A stretch of DNA of 64,000 bases from Deinococcus sp. Arct2-2 (GTDB taxonomy: Bacteria; Deinococcota; Deinococci; Deinococcales; Deinococcaceae), in assembly GCF_004801315.1 (NCBI RefSeq), contig NZ_SSNW01000012.1, forward strand, positions 1 to 64,000, read 5' to 3'. The position numbers and the translations under genes are program-made. The notes under the pieces were generated by a model. That model did not search any database, had not been told where the DNA came from, and saw nothing but the letters and a program-made list of their open reading frames with translations. Of this stretch, positions 16,555 through 23,657 are shown piece after piece; the stretch's first letter is position 1; every line of letters starts with the position of its first letter.

Positions 16555-16773
16555 TTACGGCGTGCACCAACTCACCGCCCAGTCGTCCAGAGGACGGCGG
16601 CGCTTGGCCTCGACGCGCCGCCCATCCAGCAAGGCCCACACATCCACTTCCTCACTGTGACGTCTCCACCAGAGCAGGGGTTTGACGTGTCTTCCGACTC
16701 GTCGTACTGGCTGATCCGCTTCATTGGGCACACCCGTCAACAGGCCCAAATTGCCTTGAGACACCAACTTCAT
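16555..16773 (-). CDS. Hypothetical 72-residue basic protein
   Basis: From ATG 16773 the frame reads KLVSQGNLGLLTGVPNEADQ, PVRRVGRHVKPLLWWRRHSE and EVDVWALLDGRRVEAKRRRP, with a tryptophan-rich basic middle. A GTG at 16800 would add nine residues. There is no recognisable family, signal peptide or membrane helix. It ends 39 nt before the shared hairpin, which supports a real minus-strand transcript. It may be co-transcribed with the small membrane protein upstream at 16854-16991. Confidence 0.4.
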   Translation of the reverse strand: MKLVSQGNLGLLTGVPNEADQPVRRVGRHVKPLLWWRRHSEEVDVWALLDGRRVEAKRRRPLDDWAVSWCTP

Positions 16774-16853
16774 CTCTTCAGTGTGGCGTGCCGCTCTCAC
16801 ACGGGTGTCACGCGCCTGGTTGGCAGTGGGGGCAACTTACCCCCATCCCCTGC

Positions 16854-16991
16854 TTAGTGTCCTCGGGCCTGCTGAAGGACCAGCAGCAACAAGGCCAGGT
16901 CTATGCCGAGAAATACGTAGGAGAGGGGCGTGATCCAGTGGTCTGGGAGGTGCTTTCGTCGTTTGCGTCGTCTGGTCTTCTTACGTGGCAT
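16854..16991 (-). CDS. Possible 45-residue single-pass membrane protein
   Basis: ATG 16991 opens a frame with a strongly basic N-terminus (PRKKTRRRKRRKHLPDHW) followed by one hydrophobic helix (ITPLSYVFLGIDLALLLLVL) and a short QQARGH tail. The basic-then-hydrophobic order would place the N-terminus inside the cell. There is no good Shine-Dalgarno sequence and no known family. It overlaps the end of the doubtful frame 16901-17380; the membrane-protein pattern makes this the better candidate for those bases. Confidence 0.4.
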   Translation of the reverse strand: MPRKKTRRRKRRKHLPDHWITPLSYVFLGIDLALLLLVLQQARGH

Positions 16992-17380
16992 GGACTTGCC
17001 AACCTAGCACCGGTGAGGAACGGCAGAGGACTGCGCTCGATGCTCTGGAGACAAAACAAGCAGTCGCGCGGGCCTGCTCTGTGGAAGAACGGATACCGAG
17101 CGGTCCACCCCACGGGCAACAAGCCCCCACACGGGTCAGGGCCAAGGTTGAAAGCAAGTCCCTTCCTGTGGAGGCCTTTGTTTTTCCTCTTCCTCGGGAT
17201 CCTGATCTTCTGGCGGGTGGCCGCAGCCAAGGCCTGACAATCTATTGCGCCAGATTCAATCTGCTCCACAGAAACACGGGGTGCAGCAACGCTGCTTTTT
17301 TTCCGGGAGAGTTGCGCTTCTGTTTCCGTAAACCACGCTCCAATTTCGGGCGTCGCTTCAAACAGCGTCTCGGTCACCAC
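16901..17380 (-). CDS. Doubtful hypothetical protein downstream of the interrupted gene
   Basis: From GTG 17380 the first 60 or so residues look protein-like (TETLFEATPEIGAWFTETEA, QLSRKKSSVAAPRVSVEQIE, then QALAAATRQKIRIPRKRKN). The later part is Cys/Arg/Pro-rich and overlaps the small membrane-protein frame, so the true end may be earlier or the gene may be damaged. Its start lies 3 nt after the reconstructed stop of the gene broken by the IS982 element, suggesting an old two-gene operon. Confidence 0.3.
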   Translation of the reverse strand: MVTETLFEATPEIGAWFTETEAQLSRKKSSVAAPRVSVEQIESGAIDCQALAAATRQKIRIPRKRKNKGLHRKGLAFNLGPDPCGGLLPVGWTARYPFFHRAGPRDCLFCLQSIERSPLPFLTGARLASPCHVRRPDDANDESTSQTTGSRPSPTYFSA

Positions 17381-17425
17381 TTGTCAGTACGTTGCGCCAG
17401 TTTGATCTTGGTACTCCAGATTTGT

Positions 17426-17431
17426 TTTCTG
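17426..17431. repeat. Left target-site duplication TTTCTG
   Basis: TTTCTG directly before the left terminal repeat matches 18481-18486 directly after the right one. It can be extended to 7 bp with one base of ambiguity. Confidence 0.75.
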
Positions 17432-18480
17432 ACGTGAGTTCGGGTTAAGCGGCGAGCTTCAAGGGGCCTGCTTCAGGGATCAGCGAGGGTTTCTTGGGCT
17501 GACGTGAATAGGCAATCAGTCCACAGACGAGGTTGACCATGAAATTGACGGGGCTGCGGTGACGGGAATGCTCGACCTGGCTGATGTTTTTCAGTTGGTC
17601 AATGACGGACTCGATGATGGCTCTCTTCCTGAGGAAGAGAGCATCTTCGCTCAGAACGGGGACAGCGCACTTCATGTTCTTGCGGAGCCGGGTGTGCAAC
17701 GCCACGTGGTGCTCCTTCAGGAGCTCGGTGACGAGGGCTTGTGAACTGTACCCGCGATCTGCACACACCTTCCCAAACAGGGAAAACAGGCCGTGCTGGA
17801 AAACATCCCGCAAGGCTGCGCGGTCATCTCCATTTCCGGGAGTGAGGCCCACCCACAGCAGTTTACCCGTGTCGCTGCACATCAAATGCAGCTTGAAGCC
17901 GTACAACCAGCCCATGGAGGTCTTGCCCAAAGCGGCGTTCTCTTTGAACATAGGGTGGGTGTTCATCCGCTTCAGCCGACAGACTTCCAATGTGGTGGAG
18001 TCAACGAAAGAAATCCCGGTACACGCCCCGAAGCTGCGATAGAGGGAGATCACCAGATGCAGCAGCGCCCGTGGCATCAATTCGACGAAACGGGAAGAGG
18101 TTGGCGCTTTTGGGAAGTCGGCTCGCCCATGCGTCAGGATTTCCGTCGTGTAGTACGCCTTGAACTGACGATAGCTCGATTGATGGAAGGCGATGAGGAT
18201 CGTCATGATTTCGCTGAGGTGCAGTCCAGTGGGACGATTCCGGATGAGGTGGGAGTGCAGGGCCTGCTCTGGGAGAGCAGGTCTGGTGAGCGACACTTGG
18301 AAGGGTGGGAGAGCTTGGCAGAAGTCGTCGACGTCGCAAAACAATTCGAGTATGGTCATGGTGGCTCCTGAGTGGGTGTCCAAACCAATCATCTCAGTGA
18401 GCCTCAACTTTCGCCAAATGTTCGTCTTTAAGCGTAATATACGGCGATATTACGCCAATAAGCTTAACCCGAACTCACGT
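17432..18480 (-). mobile_element. Intact IS982-family insertion sequence, 1049 bp
   Basis: Perfect 19-bp terminal inverted repeats, ACGTGAGTTCGGGTTAAGC at 17432-17450 and its inverse at 18462-18480, flanked by a 6-bp duplication. It carries one full transposase gene on the minus strand. Perfect ends, duplication and frame indicate a recent, probably active insertion. Confidence 0.9.
17445..18359 (-). CDS. IS982-family transposase
   Basis: A 304-residue transposase filling the element. The ATG at 18359 gives TILELFCDVDDFCQALPPFQ, the family's typical N-terminus. The DDE core is visible: GISFVDSTTLEVCRLKRMNT (first Asp), LWVGLTPGNGDDRAALRDVF and KVCADRGYSSQALVTELLKE (second Asp region), and KRAIIESVIDQLKNISQVEH (Glu). 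An upstream GTG at 18407 would add 16 residues without family support. The stop codon lies within the left terminal repeat. Confidence 0.92.
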   Translation of the reverse strand: MTILELFCDVDDFCQALPPFQVSLTRPALPEQALHSHLIRNRPTGLHLSEIMTILIAFHQSSYRQFKAYYTTEILTHGRADFPKAPTSSRFVELMPRALLHLVISLYRSFGACTGISFVDSTTLEVCRLKRMNTHPMFKENAALGKTSMGWLYGFKLHLMCSDTGKLLWVGLTPGNGDDRAALRDVFQHGLFSLFGKVCADRGYSSQALVTELLKEHHVALHTRLRKNMKCAVPVLSEDALFLRKRAIIESVIDQLKNISQVEHSRHRSPVNFMVNLVCGLIAYSRQPKKPSLIPEAGPLKLAA

Positions 18481-18486
18481 TTTCTG
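18481..18486. repeat. Right target-site duplication TTTCTG
   Basis: Partner of 17426-17431, bordering the IS982 element. Confidence 0.75.
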
Positions 18487-18753
18487 CAATTCGGCAGCGT
18501 CAAACCGACCTCTCCGCACCGCCGCCCGGAATTGTCTGACCAGTTGACCGCTGTATTGAGGGTCACGGAGCTTCTGAAGTTGCTCACTGAGTTCGGGGTA
18601 CGCCATGAGACGTTGGATCAAATGGGCAAGCGCGAAACGGTCGCCGTGACAAAAGAAGGGAGAGAGATTGAATCCCCGCAAGTACCACAGATTCTAATCA
18701 AACGCGGCCCTGTGCCTTGGGCATCCGGCGACTTGAACCTGTGTTCCTGCTGG

Positions 18754-19080
18754 TCACCGCTCCATCTCGATGTCAACCTGTAGATCCTTGGACGTCCCGC
18801 TCACGGTACACCGGGCGGCCACACTGGTCCGGCCGTCCAGCGAGTTGATCTTGAACGTCGCGGTGTATCCCTGCTGGCTCAAGTCAGAGGTAGAGAAATC
18901 GAGTTTGTTGCGGGACTGTTTGTAGGCTTCGCGTTCGCACCACATCGCGACATCTGCTTCGGGGAGTGGGCGCGGCGCGAAGTACACGCCAACGGCCAAC
19001 GCGGTCAAGGCCAGCCCAGCGCTGTACCCCATGAGGGCCCGCCTGTTGGATAAGGTGGGCGGCTTCGTTATCCGCGGCAT
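18754..19080 (-). CDS. Hypothetical membrane-anchored 108-residue protein
   Basis: From ATG 19080 (PRITKPPTLSNRRALMGYSA) a basic start precedes one membrane helix (YSAGLALTALAVGVYFAP). A C-terminal domain of about 70 residues outside the membrane follows, with two cysteines (AMWCEREAYKQSRNKLDFST, then VAARCTVSGTSKDLQVDIEM) that could form a disulfide. A GTG at 19089 is an alternative start; AAGG is 9 nt before the ATG. It is a single-domain anchored protein of unknown function, upstream of the interrupted gene on the same strand. Confidence 0.6.
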   Translation of the reverse strand: MPRITKPPTLSNRRALMGYSAGLALTALAVGVYFAPRPLPEADVAMWCEREAYKQSRNKLDFSTSDLSQQGYTATFKINSLDGRTSVAARCTVSGTSKDLQVDIEMER

Positions 19081-19190
19081 AGTCAGCACCTTACTCCACT
19101 TCGCCTCACACCGTGTTCCGCTGGGAGCGGACCTCGGTGTTTCTTTTGCGCCCCCGCTTCAGGGCGGGAGCGGGTTCGTTCTGGAGGTGT

Positions 19191-19488
19191 ATGCGATTGC
19201 CCCTGCTTCTGGCCGTCCTCTTGTCGGCAACGATGGTGTACGGTGGCCAAAATTCCCTCTGGCTCCCGCTGGAGTTGCAATTTGCCGAACATACAGTCGG
19301 GCACCCAGCTTCGGGTGGCCTGGCTGGGCGGCAGTGTGCAAGACGCAGCGGCACTGGGTTACCGGGCCAGTCGGGGTCTCGTGCCTGTTCCAATCTGGCT
19401 GAAGTCGATCCCCAGCACCTGCCCTCGCCCCAGCTTCGGCTGTGGGTGGGCGCTTGTGCTGTCACCGTCCGCGGATGCAGCCGCGTGA
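19191..19488 (+). pseudogene. Possible secreted protein gene with a frameshift
   Basis: ATG 19191 gives a signal peptide and early mature part (RLPLLLAVLLSATMVYGG, then LWLPLELQFAEHTVG). After about 40 codons the natural continuation lies in the next frame (GTQLRVAWLGGSVQDAAALG, YRASRGLVPVPIWLKSIP), ending close to a hairpin. One indel around 19300 would explain this. The family is unknown and the call is tentative. Confidence 0.35.
19421..19452 (+). terminator. Hairpin with CAGC-TTCG-GCTG tetraloop
   Basis: GCCC and CCC arms flank CAGCTTCGGCTG, which folds into a stable C(UUCG)G tetraloop, closing with GGG and GGGC. The weak U tract is GCTTGTG. The same inner motif recurs near 22321. Confidence 0.55.
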
Positions 19489-19660
19489 CCGGACGCCTGT
19501 CAAACTTCTTGACCTGCTCCACCCTCTTGCCCGCCAAGACTGGGGTCGGTCACGTAAACGCCTGGATCTAACGCTGTGCGGGGCGTTGGCCGGTGCCTTC
19601 GGCTGTTTTCCGACAGGTCTGTCAGAGGGCGGTGAGTCCCATGCGCTTACGCTGCGGGAC

Positions 19661-19975
19661 ATGCTCTCCCAAACACTCCCTGTTGATCTAGAACAGCTCA
19701 AGCAAGATCTTGAAGGGCGCCTTCCCGCAAAATGTACTGTTTACGTGGAAGGATGGCCAGCCATGGAGCCGGAGGTCGTGATCGTCACCGTCAAAATGTA
19801 TCAGGTCGACACGGCGACGATTGTTGGGGTCGAGTTGCCTTTTGTGGCGCTGAAGTGGAAACAGAAAACACAGCAACAAGTGACAGGGGAGGTGGACGCG
19901 CTGATTCAGGCGGAACTGGGGAAGGGGTTACCGCCCAAAGGCCCTGAAGGCTTCACACGCCGCCCACTCCGCTAA
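19661..19975 (+). CDS. Hypothetical 104-residue protein, paralogue A
   Basis: ATG 19661 opens a frame nearly identical over most of its length to the protein at 23291-23611. Shared blocks include LEQLKQDL, CTVYVEGWPA, VELPFVALKWKQKTQQQ and KGPEGFTRR. The pattern suggests a compact alpha/beta protein with a C-terminal amphipathic helix; there is no signal peptide. Conservation of sequence, length and a following hairpin shows a real gene family. I do not recognise it. A longer upstream frame to 19442 lacks similarity to paralogue B and is not used. Confidence 0.7.
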   Translation: MLSQTLPVDLEQLKQDLEGRLPAKCTVYVEGWPAMEPEVVIVTVKMYQVDTATIVGVELPFVALKWKQKTQQQVTGEVDALIQAELGKGLPPKGPEGFTRRPLR

Positions 19976-19983
19976 ACACGTTC

Positions 19984-20016
19984 CGCTCCAGCTTCGGCAG
20001 GCGCAGGCTTTTTCGG
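19984..20016 (+). terminator. Weak hairpin with T5 tract
   Basis: CCAGC-TTCG-GCAGG followed by GCTTTTT lies just after paralogue A. The stem is short with an A-A mismatch. Confidence 0.4.
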
Positions 20017-20020
20017 CGCT

Positions 20021-20257
20021 CTACAGATAGATGTAGCCCGCAATTTTCCTCGCATCCAGACCACATTCCTCCCAAGACACCCGGATGTCTTGGATAATTC
20101 CACCTGCCAGGAAGACCCGGATCTGCAGAGAGGAACCTTCATCTTTCAGCTCTCAGGAGACGCCGTCTCGCAGAGCCATCAGCCGGTGGGTTTCGGTCAT
20201 GGCTTGTTGCTTCAGGGCCAGTGTCTCAGAGTCGTTGTCCCAAATCTCGAGAGGCAT
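20021..20257 (-). pseudogene. 78-residue gene with an in-frame TGA at codon 35
   Basis: From ATG 20257 the frame reads PLEIWDNDSETLALKQQAMT, ETHRLMALRDGVS, a TGA at 20153-20155, then ELKDEGSSLQIRVFLAGGII, QDIRVSWEECGLDARKIAGY and a TAG. Both halves look like one small alpha/beta protein in the same frame, so a single nonsense change is the simplest reading. No Shine-Dalgarno at normal spacing is seen. The family is not recognised. Confidence 0.45.
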
Positions 20258-20411
20258 TCCTTAAGACGTATCACGTTCAATGCGGCCGAGCTGTCACAGT
20301 GCTACCCGTCTGCTTATTTACCTTCTGGGGGTATCGAGAGCGGGGGGGGCGCAGCAAACTTTTTGCCTGAGACACTTTGTGATGATCTTTTCTGAGAGTG
20401 GCCTGTGAGCC

Positions 20412-20436
20412 AAAAAAGCCCCCACCACGGGGGGCA
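20412..20436 (-). terminator. Strong intrinsic terminator on the minus strand
   Basis: On the minus strand GCCCCC, a 6-nt loop and GGGGGC are followed by TTTTTT. The gene it would terminate, to its right, could not be identified; the 20440-20750 interval has no convincing minus-strand frame, so a small RNA or decayed gene is possible. Confidence 0.7.
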
Positions 20437-20754
20437 CGTTTAGGCCAGCGGTCGCACCCCGACTCACCTCAACGTGGGTACAGCATGGCAGCGGAGCACC
20501 TGGAGGGCTAGAGGAAAGTGTGGTCTACCCCCAGAGAATGAAAAGTCCCACCATGACGGTGGGGAAACTCACACCGAGCGGGCTTCACTTCAGCCGCCCC
20601 ACCTAGGCAGTCACCTTATCAGGCTGCTGAGGAGCCATGAGGAAAGCGTGCTGCTGATGTGTTGGTGTGCGCCGCTGGCCTGCCCTACCGACGTGATCAC
20701 AGCGGAAGTGGAGCGCTTATAAGCCCGATGAAGCCTACCCTTCCGCCCCAATTG

Positions 20755-20781
20755 GCCCGCCTCAGGGCGGGCGTTTCTTCT
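20755..20781 (+). terminator. Intrinsic terminator
   Basis: GCCCGCC, TCA, GGGCGGGC (20765-20772), then GTTTCTTCT. A plus-strand frame ending at 20722 (VLLMCWCAPLACPTDVITAE) precedes it, but I cannot support that frame as a gene. Confidence 0.65.
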
Positions 20782-20816
20782 GTTGGCCCTCATGGATCTG
20801 AGCTACCTTGCCCTCT

Positions 20817-21059
20817 ATGGGCCGGGGAAAGGTCAGCCTCAACTTCATCCGAGCCTTGATCGTCTTGGTGGTAGCCAGTTGTCCATTGTTCGTGTGGCTC
20901 GTCTGGATTTTGAGTACTGAACTCGTGCATTCGATCATTCGGCGGGACTGGGTGTGGACAGCTGCTTGGACCGGCGTCGCCGTCATCATGGTGTGCGGGA
21001 TCGGGCAAGTCATCTTGGAGGGCTGGTGGCTCTGGAAGGACAGTCGCCACCAGGGCTGA
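20817..21059 (+). CDS. Small two-helix membrane protein
   Basis: An 80-residue protein from ATG 20817 (a TTG at 20808 is possible). Two membrane helices are clear: FIRALIVLVVASCPLFVWLV at residues 10-30 and AAWTGVAVIMVCGIGQVILE at about 48-68, each flanked by charged residues. The short loop contains HSIIRRDWVW. No family is recognised. It is followed by one copy of the imperfect repeat pair at 21062-21300. Confidence 0.55.
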   Translation: MGRGKVSLNFIRALIVLVVASCPLFVWLVWILSTELVHSIIRRDWVWTAAWTGVAVIMVCGIGQVILEGWWLWKDSRHQG

Positions 21060-21061
21060 AC

Positions 21062-21300
21062 CAACAAACCCGCCCAACTGGACGGGGCGCCGTGGGAGTT
21101 GGGAAGTCATGCTCCCGCCTCAGTACGGGCTTTCCGCTGTACACTCTGGGAGAGCGCCTCAGCTACGATTCGCTACGACTTCATAACCCTCGAGCCCACC
21201 GGATACCCGGTGGGCTTCTGGCTGCCAACAAAAACCCGCCCAATCAAGAGCGGGGCGCTGTGGCGTTTGGGGAGAACTTGCTCCCGCCGAAGCGTAAGGA
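21062..21300. repeat. Imperfect direct repeat pair of about 65 bp
   Basis: 21062-21118 and 21229-21289 both run CCAACAAA..CCCGCCCAA, then a GGGGCGC core, then a TTGGG/GGAG segment and end at TGCTCCCGCC. In the second copy the reverse strand reads a CCCGC/GCGGG stem followed by TTTTT, a possible minus-strand terminator. Confidence 0.45.
21194..21219 (+). terminator. Terminator-like hairpin
   Basis: GCCCACCGG (21194-21202) pairs with CCGGTGGGC (21207-21215), followed by TTCTG. Confidence 0.45.
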
Positions 21301-21429
21301 AAGGGTAGCAGGGGGAAGGGGCAGTCTATTGATATCCCTCTCACTCCTCCCCTGAAGAAGTTAGTGACAAGCGTTCCAATTCGTTAAATAAATGACGGAC
21401 ATTGCCCTTACCGTGTCTTATGGTGAGCC

Positions 21430-22116
21430 ATGCCCCGGTTCCTCCTGATGGCCCTCACCCTGAGCCTCTCTGCCGCCTCAGCCCAGACCTTAATTCTGAA
21501 TGGCAAGGTTTCTGCAGAAAAGACAGTCGTTGTCGGGGGCAAAACCTATGTGCCCGTGAGTGCCCTCCCCGGATTGGGCGTTCAAGTCAGCACCGGAACA
21601 GGCGTGACCAGTTTGACCAGTGCAGGCGGCGCGACCGCAGCAGGCGGAGCAAATCAGAAAGCCAGCGTTTCAGGGTGCGTTAATGAATGGCTGTTCAACG
21701 GTATCTGGCGGATGCGAGTCACCAAAGTGCAGCCGGTGGTCGACAAAGATTACGGCGACGGCTGGGGAGTCTCTGTGGAAATCAAGAACGGCACCACCCA
21801 AACGCTGACCCTGGACAATGCCGGTATTTACTACAACGGGGCGGTGAACCTGGCCTTTGCCGACGGGGACACCTGGGCCAAAAGCTGGCGTGAAGGCTGG
21901 CAAGGCAAAACCTACACCAAGCTGACCCAGGGCGCGGGGATGGTGTACACCTTCAAGATCTTTCCTGAAAGCAAACTCTCAGCCGCTGAGGTTCAAGCGA
22001 TGCCGCCACAAAAGTTTTTGCTTGAAGACGTCAAGAAGATCAGCGATAATGTCAAGAACGTAGGGTTCACCGTCCCTGATCCGAGCTTCAGGGTCAACCT
22101 GACCTGTAAAAAGTAA
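21430..22116 (+). CDS. Secreted protein with stalk-like N-terminal segment
   Basis: A 228-residue exported protein. Residues 1-19 are a Sec signal peptide (MPRFLLMALTLSLSAASAQ). The next part (LILNGKVSAEKTVVVGGKTY, then VPVSALPGLGVQVSTG) resembles the strand pair of copper-amine-oxidase-type stalk domains. After a Gly/Ala/Thr linker, a beta-rich domain begins near residue 80 with Cys in VSGCVNEWLFNGIWRMRVTK and another in the final NLTCKK, likely a disulfide. DUF4352-like immunoglobulin folds look similar (VSVEIKNGTTQTLTLDNAGI). The role is probably envelope-associated; it stands alone. Confidence 0.75.
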   Translation: MPRFLLMALTLSLSAASAQTLILNGKVSAEKTVVVGGKTYVPVSALPGLGVQVSTGTGVTSLTSAGGATAAGGANQKASVSGCVNEWLFNGIWRMRVTKVQPVVDKDYGDGWGVSVEIKNGTTQTLTLDNAGIYYNGAVNLAFADGDTWAKSWREGWQGKTYTKLTQGAGMVYTFKIFPESKLSAAEVQAMPPQKFLLEDVKKISDNVKNVGFTVPDPSFRVNLTCKK

Positions 22117-22310
22117 GTGGCCTGCGCGACACAGCGCGGTGAAGCTGGACGCCGCGTCAGGACCGGACACTTCAGGCGGTGTCAGATGCCTGAGACGGGA
22201 TCAGGCGCACGCTGGGCCATGTCCAAAGCAGACAAACCCACGTCGCCCCCACCACCAGCACCCGAGCCCGACGCCTCTGGCGGTTCAGCCGGATAATCGA
22301 AGCGAAAGAC

Positions 22311-22350
22311 CGCCCCGTTCCAGCTTCGGCTGTGGGCGGGGGCGCTTTTC
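22311..22350 (+). terminator. Intrinsic terminator with CAGC-TTCG-GCTG tetraloop
   Basis: CGCCCC (22311-22316) pairs with the G-rich arm at 22334-22344 around CAGCTTCGGCTG, followed by GCTTTTC. It lies about 195 nt after the secreted-protein gene. Confidence 0.6.
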
Positions 22351-22434
22351 TGTCTGAGAGGTGGGCCAAGAGAAGCCAAACGAACGGCGCGGAAAACTGC
22401 CTCCAGAATCCGTGCCTGCCCTTACCCTGCTGAC

Positions 22435-23117
22435 GTGCGCCGACTTCTCATCCTTCCCCTTCTCGCTTCTTGCGGGGGCACGACGCCTGGGCCCTCGCTC
22501 GCCCCACCACCTACCGGGCGTCCGCCGTCACAGACAACGCGCGCTACAGTCTCGTGCTCAGTGGCCCTGGAAATGACGAGAAGCGTGGCACCCTCAACAC
22601 GTCCAGCAGCATCACCGATCTGGCTTGGGACGGCAGCACGGTGTATGCCGTGACCGACAGCCAACCGATCCGCATCGACCCCGCCACAGGCACCATCACT
22701 CCAGTCGGGAACCTCAGAACGAGCACCATGAGCGCTTTAGCTGCCGATGCAGCAGGCAATCTGTAGGGGAGTTCAGCGACTGGGACGTTGTACCGGGTCA
22801 GCACAACCACGGGTGCCGCCAGTTCGATTGGTGCTGCCGGCTATCCCTCCAGTGGAGAGTTGGCGTTCAGTGCCAACGGCACGCTGTATGCCACGGTTTA
22901 AAGTGCATGATTCACGACCGATGCCCTGGGTACACTGAATGTGGCGACTGGCCGGGCGACCTTGATTGGGGACACTGGTTACAGCGATGTCTCTGGACTG
23001 AACGTGCAGGGTGGCGTGATGTATGGACTGACGCTGAAAAGGCAGCTCTTGAACGTGACCTCGGGAACCGCCAGCGTGCTCCGGGACACGGGGCTCGATT
23101 TCACCGGGATGCCGTAG
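22435..23117 (+). pseudogene. Decayed lipoprotein with beta-propeller-like repeats
   Basis: GTG 22435 encodes a lipoprotein signal (RRLLILPLLASCGGTTPG; Cys in LLASC). A frameshift then moves the coding frame to TTYRASAVTDNARYSLVLSG, followed by SSITDLAWDGSTVYAVTDSQ and PIRIDPATGTITPVGNL. In-frame stops follow: TAG at 22764, then TAA and TGA near 22900. Coding sense continues to 23117 (GTLNVATGRATLIGDTGYSD, LNVQGGVMYGLTLKRQLLNV). The repeated LY-I-PATG pattern resembles PEP-CTERM-associated or NHL-like propeller proteins. At least four lesions show it is dead. Confidence 0.75.
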
Positions 23118-23145
23118 CTCCCCACACGCAACACATCCAGCAGTT

Positions 23146-23187
23146 GCCCCCGCCTCAGCTCCAGATACGTGGCGGGGGCGTTTTTAA
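23146..23187 (+). terminator. Intrinsic terminator of the decayed lipoprotein gene
   Basis: GCCCCCGCC (23146-23154) pairs with GGCGGGGGC (23171-23179), followed by GTTTTTAAT. The stem shares its sequence with the terminator at 23617. Confidence 0.8.
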
Positions 23188-23290
23188 TCGGACTCATTTT
23201 GTAGGGCCCTTGGTAAATATTGAGGGCTGACAGAGCAGGCAAAGATGTGCGTCAGATGGCTGTCAGCCCTCTGCTCTTAAACTGCTGGAC

Positions 23291-23611
23291 ATGACCTCCT
23301 CCACCCTCCCACGTGTTGTCCATCTGGAACAGCTCAAGCAAGATCTGCAAGAGCGCCTTCCTGCGGACTGTACCGTGTATGTGGAAGGCTGGCCCGCAGC
23401 GCTGCCGGACGTCGTGATGGTCACGGTCAAGACGTATCAGGTCAAAACGGCGACGCTGGCGGGGGTTGAGCTGCCTTTTGTGGCGCTGAAGTGGAAACAG
23501 AAAACACAGCAACAAATCACAGCAGCCGTGAACGCGCTGGTTCAGGCGGAACTGTTGACGGGATTACCGCTCAAAGGCCCTGAAGGTTTCACGCGCCGCA
23601 CACTCCACTAA
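23291..23611 (+). CDS. Hypothetical 106-residue protein, paralogue B
   Basis: The second copy of the family seen at 19661-19975, differing mainly in the first ten residues and scattered conservative changes (for example CTVYVEGWPAALPDVVMVTV and KTYQVKTATLAGVELPFVAL). The ATG at 23291 is the only reasonable start. It is ended by a strong intrinsic terminator. Function is unknown; retention of two copies in a region where most genes are decaying suggests selection or recent duplication. Confidence 0.75.
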   Translation: MTSSTLPRVVHLEQLKQDLQERLPADCTVYVEGWPAALPDVVMVTVKTYQVKTATLAGVELPFVALKWKQKTQQQITAAVNALVQAELLTGLPLKGPEGFTRRTLH

Positions 23612-23616
23612 CAGAC

Positions 23617-23657
23617 GCCCCCGCCCCAGCTGTGACGGGCAGGCGGGGGCGCTTTTT
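23617..23657 (+). terminator. Intrinsic terminator after paralogue B
   Basis: GCCCCCGCC (23617-23625) pairs with GGCGGGGGC (23642-23650), then GCTTTTT. Confidence 0.85.

Larger units (their letters stand above)
17384..18681 (-). pseudogene. Small gene split by the IS982 element
   Basis: The N-terminal part reads from TTG 18681 (RGFNLSPFFCHGDRFALAHL, then MAYPELSEQLQKLRDPQYSG, then FRAAVRRGRFDAAELQK) up to the IS edge at 18481. Deleting the element and one copy of the 6-bp duplication rejoins the frame to TNLEYQDQTGATY and a TGA at 17384-17386, giving about 83 residues. With the IS present, translation stops two codons into the terminal repeat. The family is not recognised. Confidence 0.55.

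Noticed and set aside
20090..20395. Plus-strand 101-codon frame
   Set aside because: It lies opposite the minus-strand frame at 20021-20257, which has the more natural protein composition.
22139..22379. Competing short frames on both strands around 22.2 kb
   Set aside because: All run through the terminator hairpin at 22311-22350 and look random.
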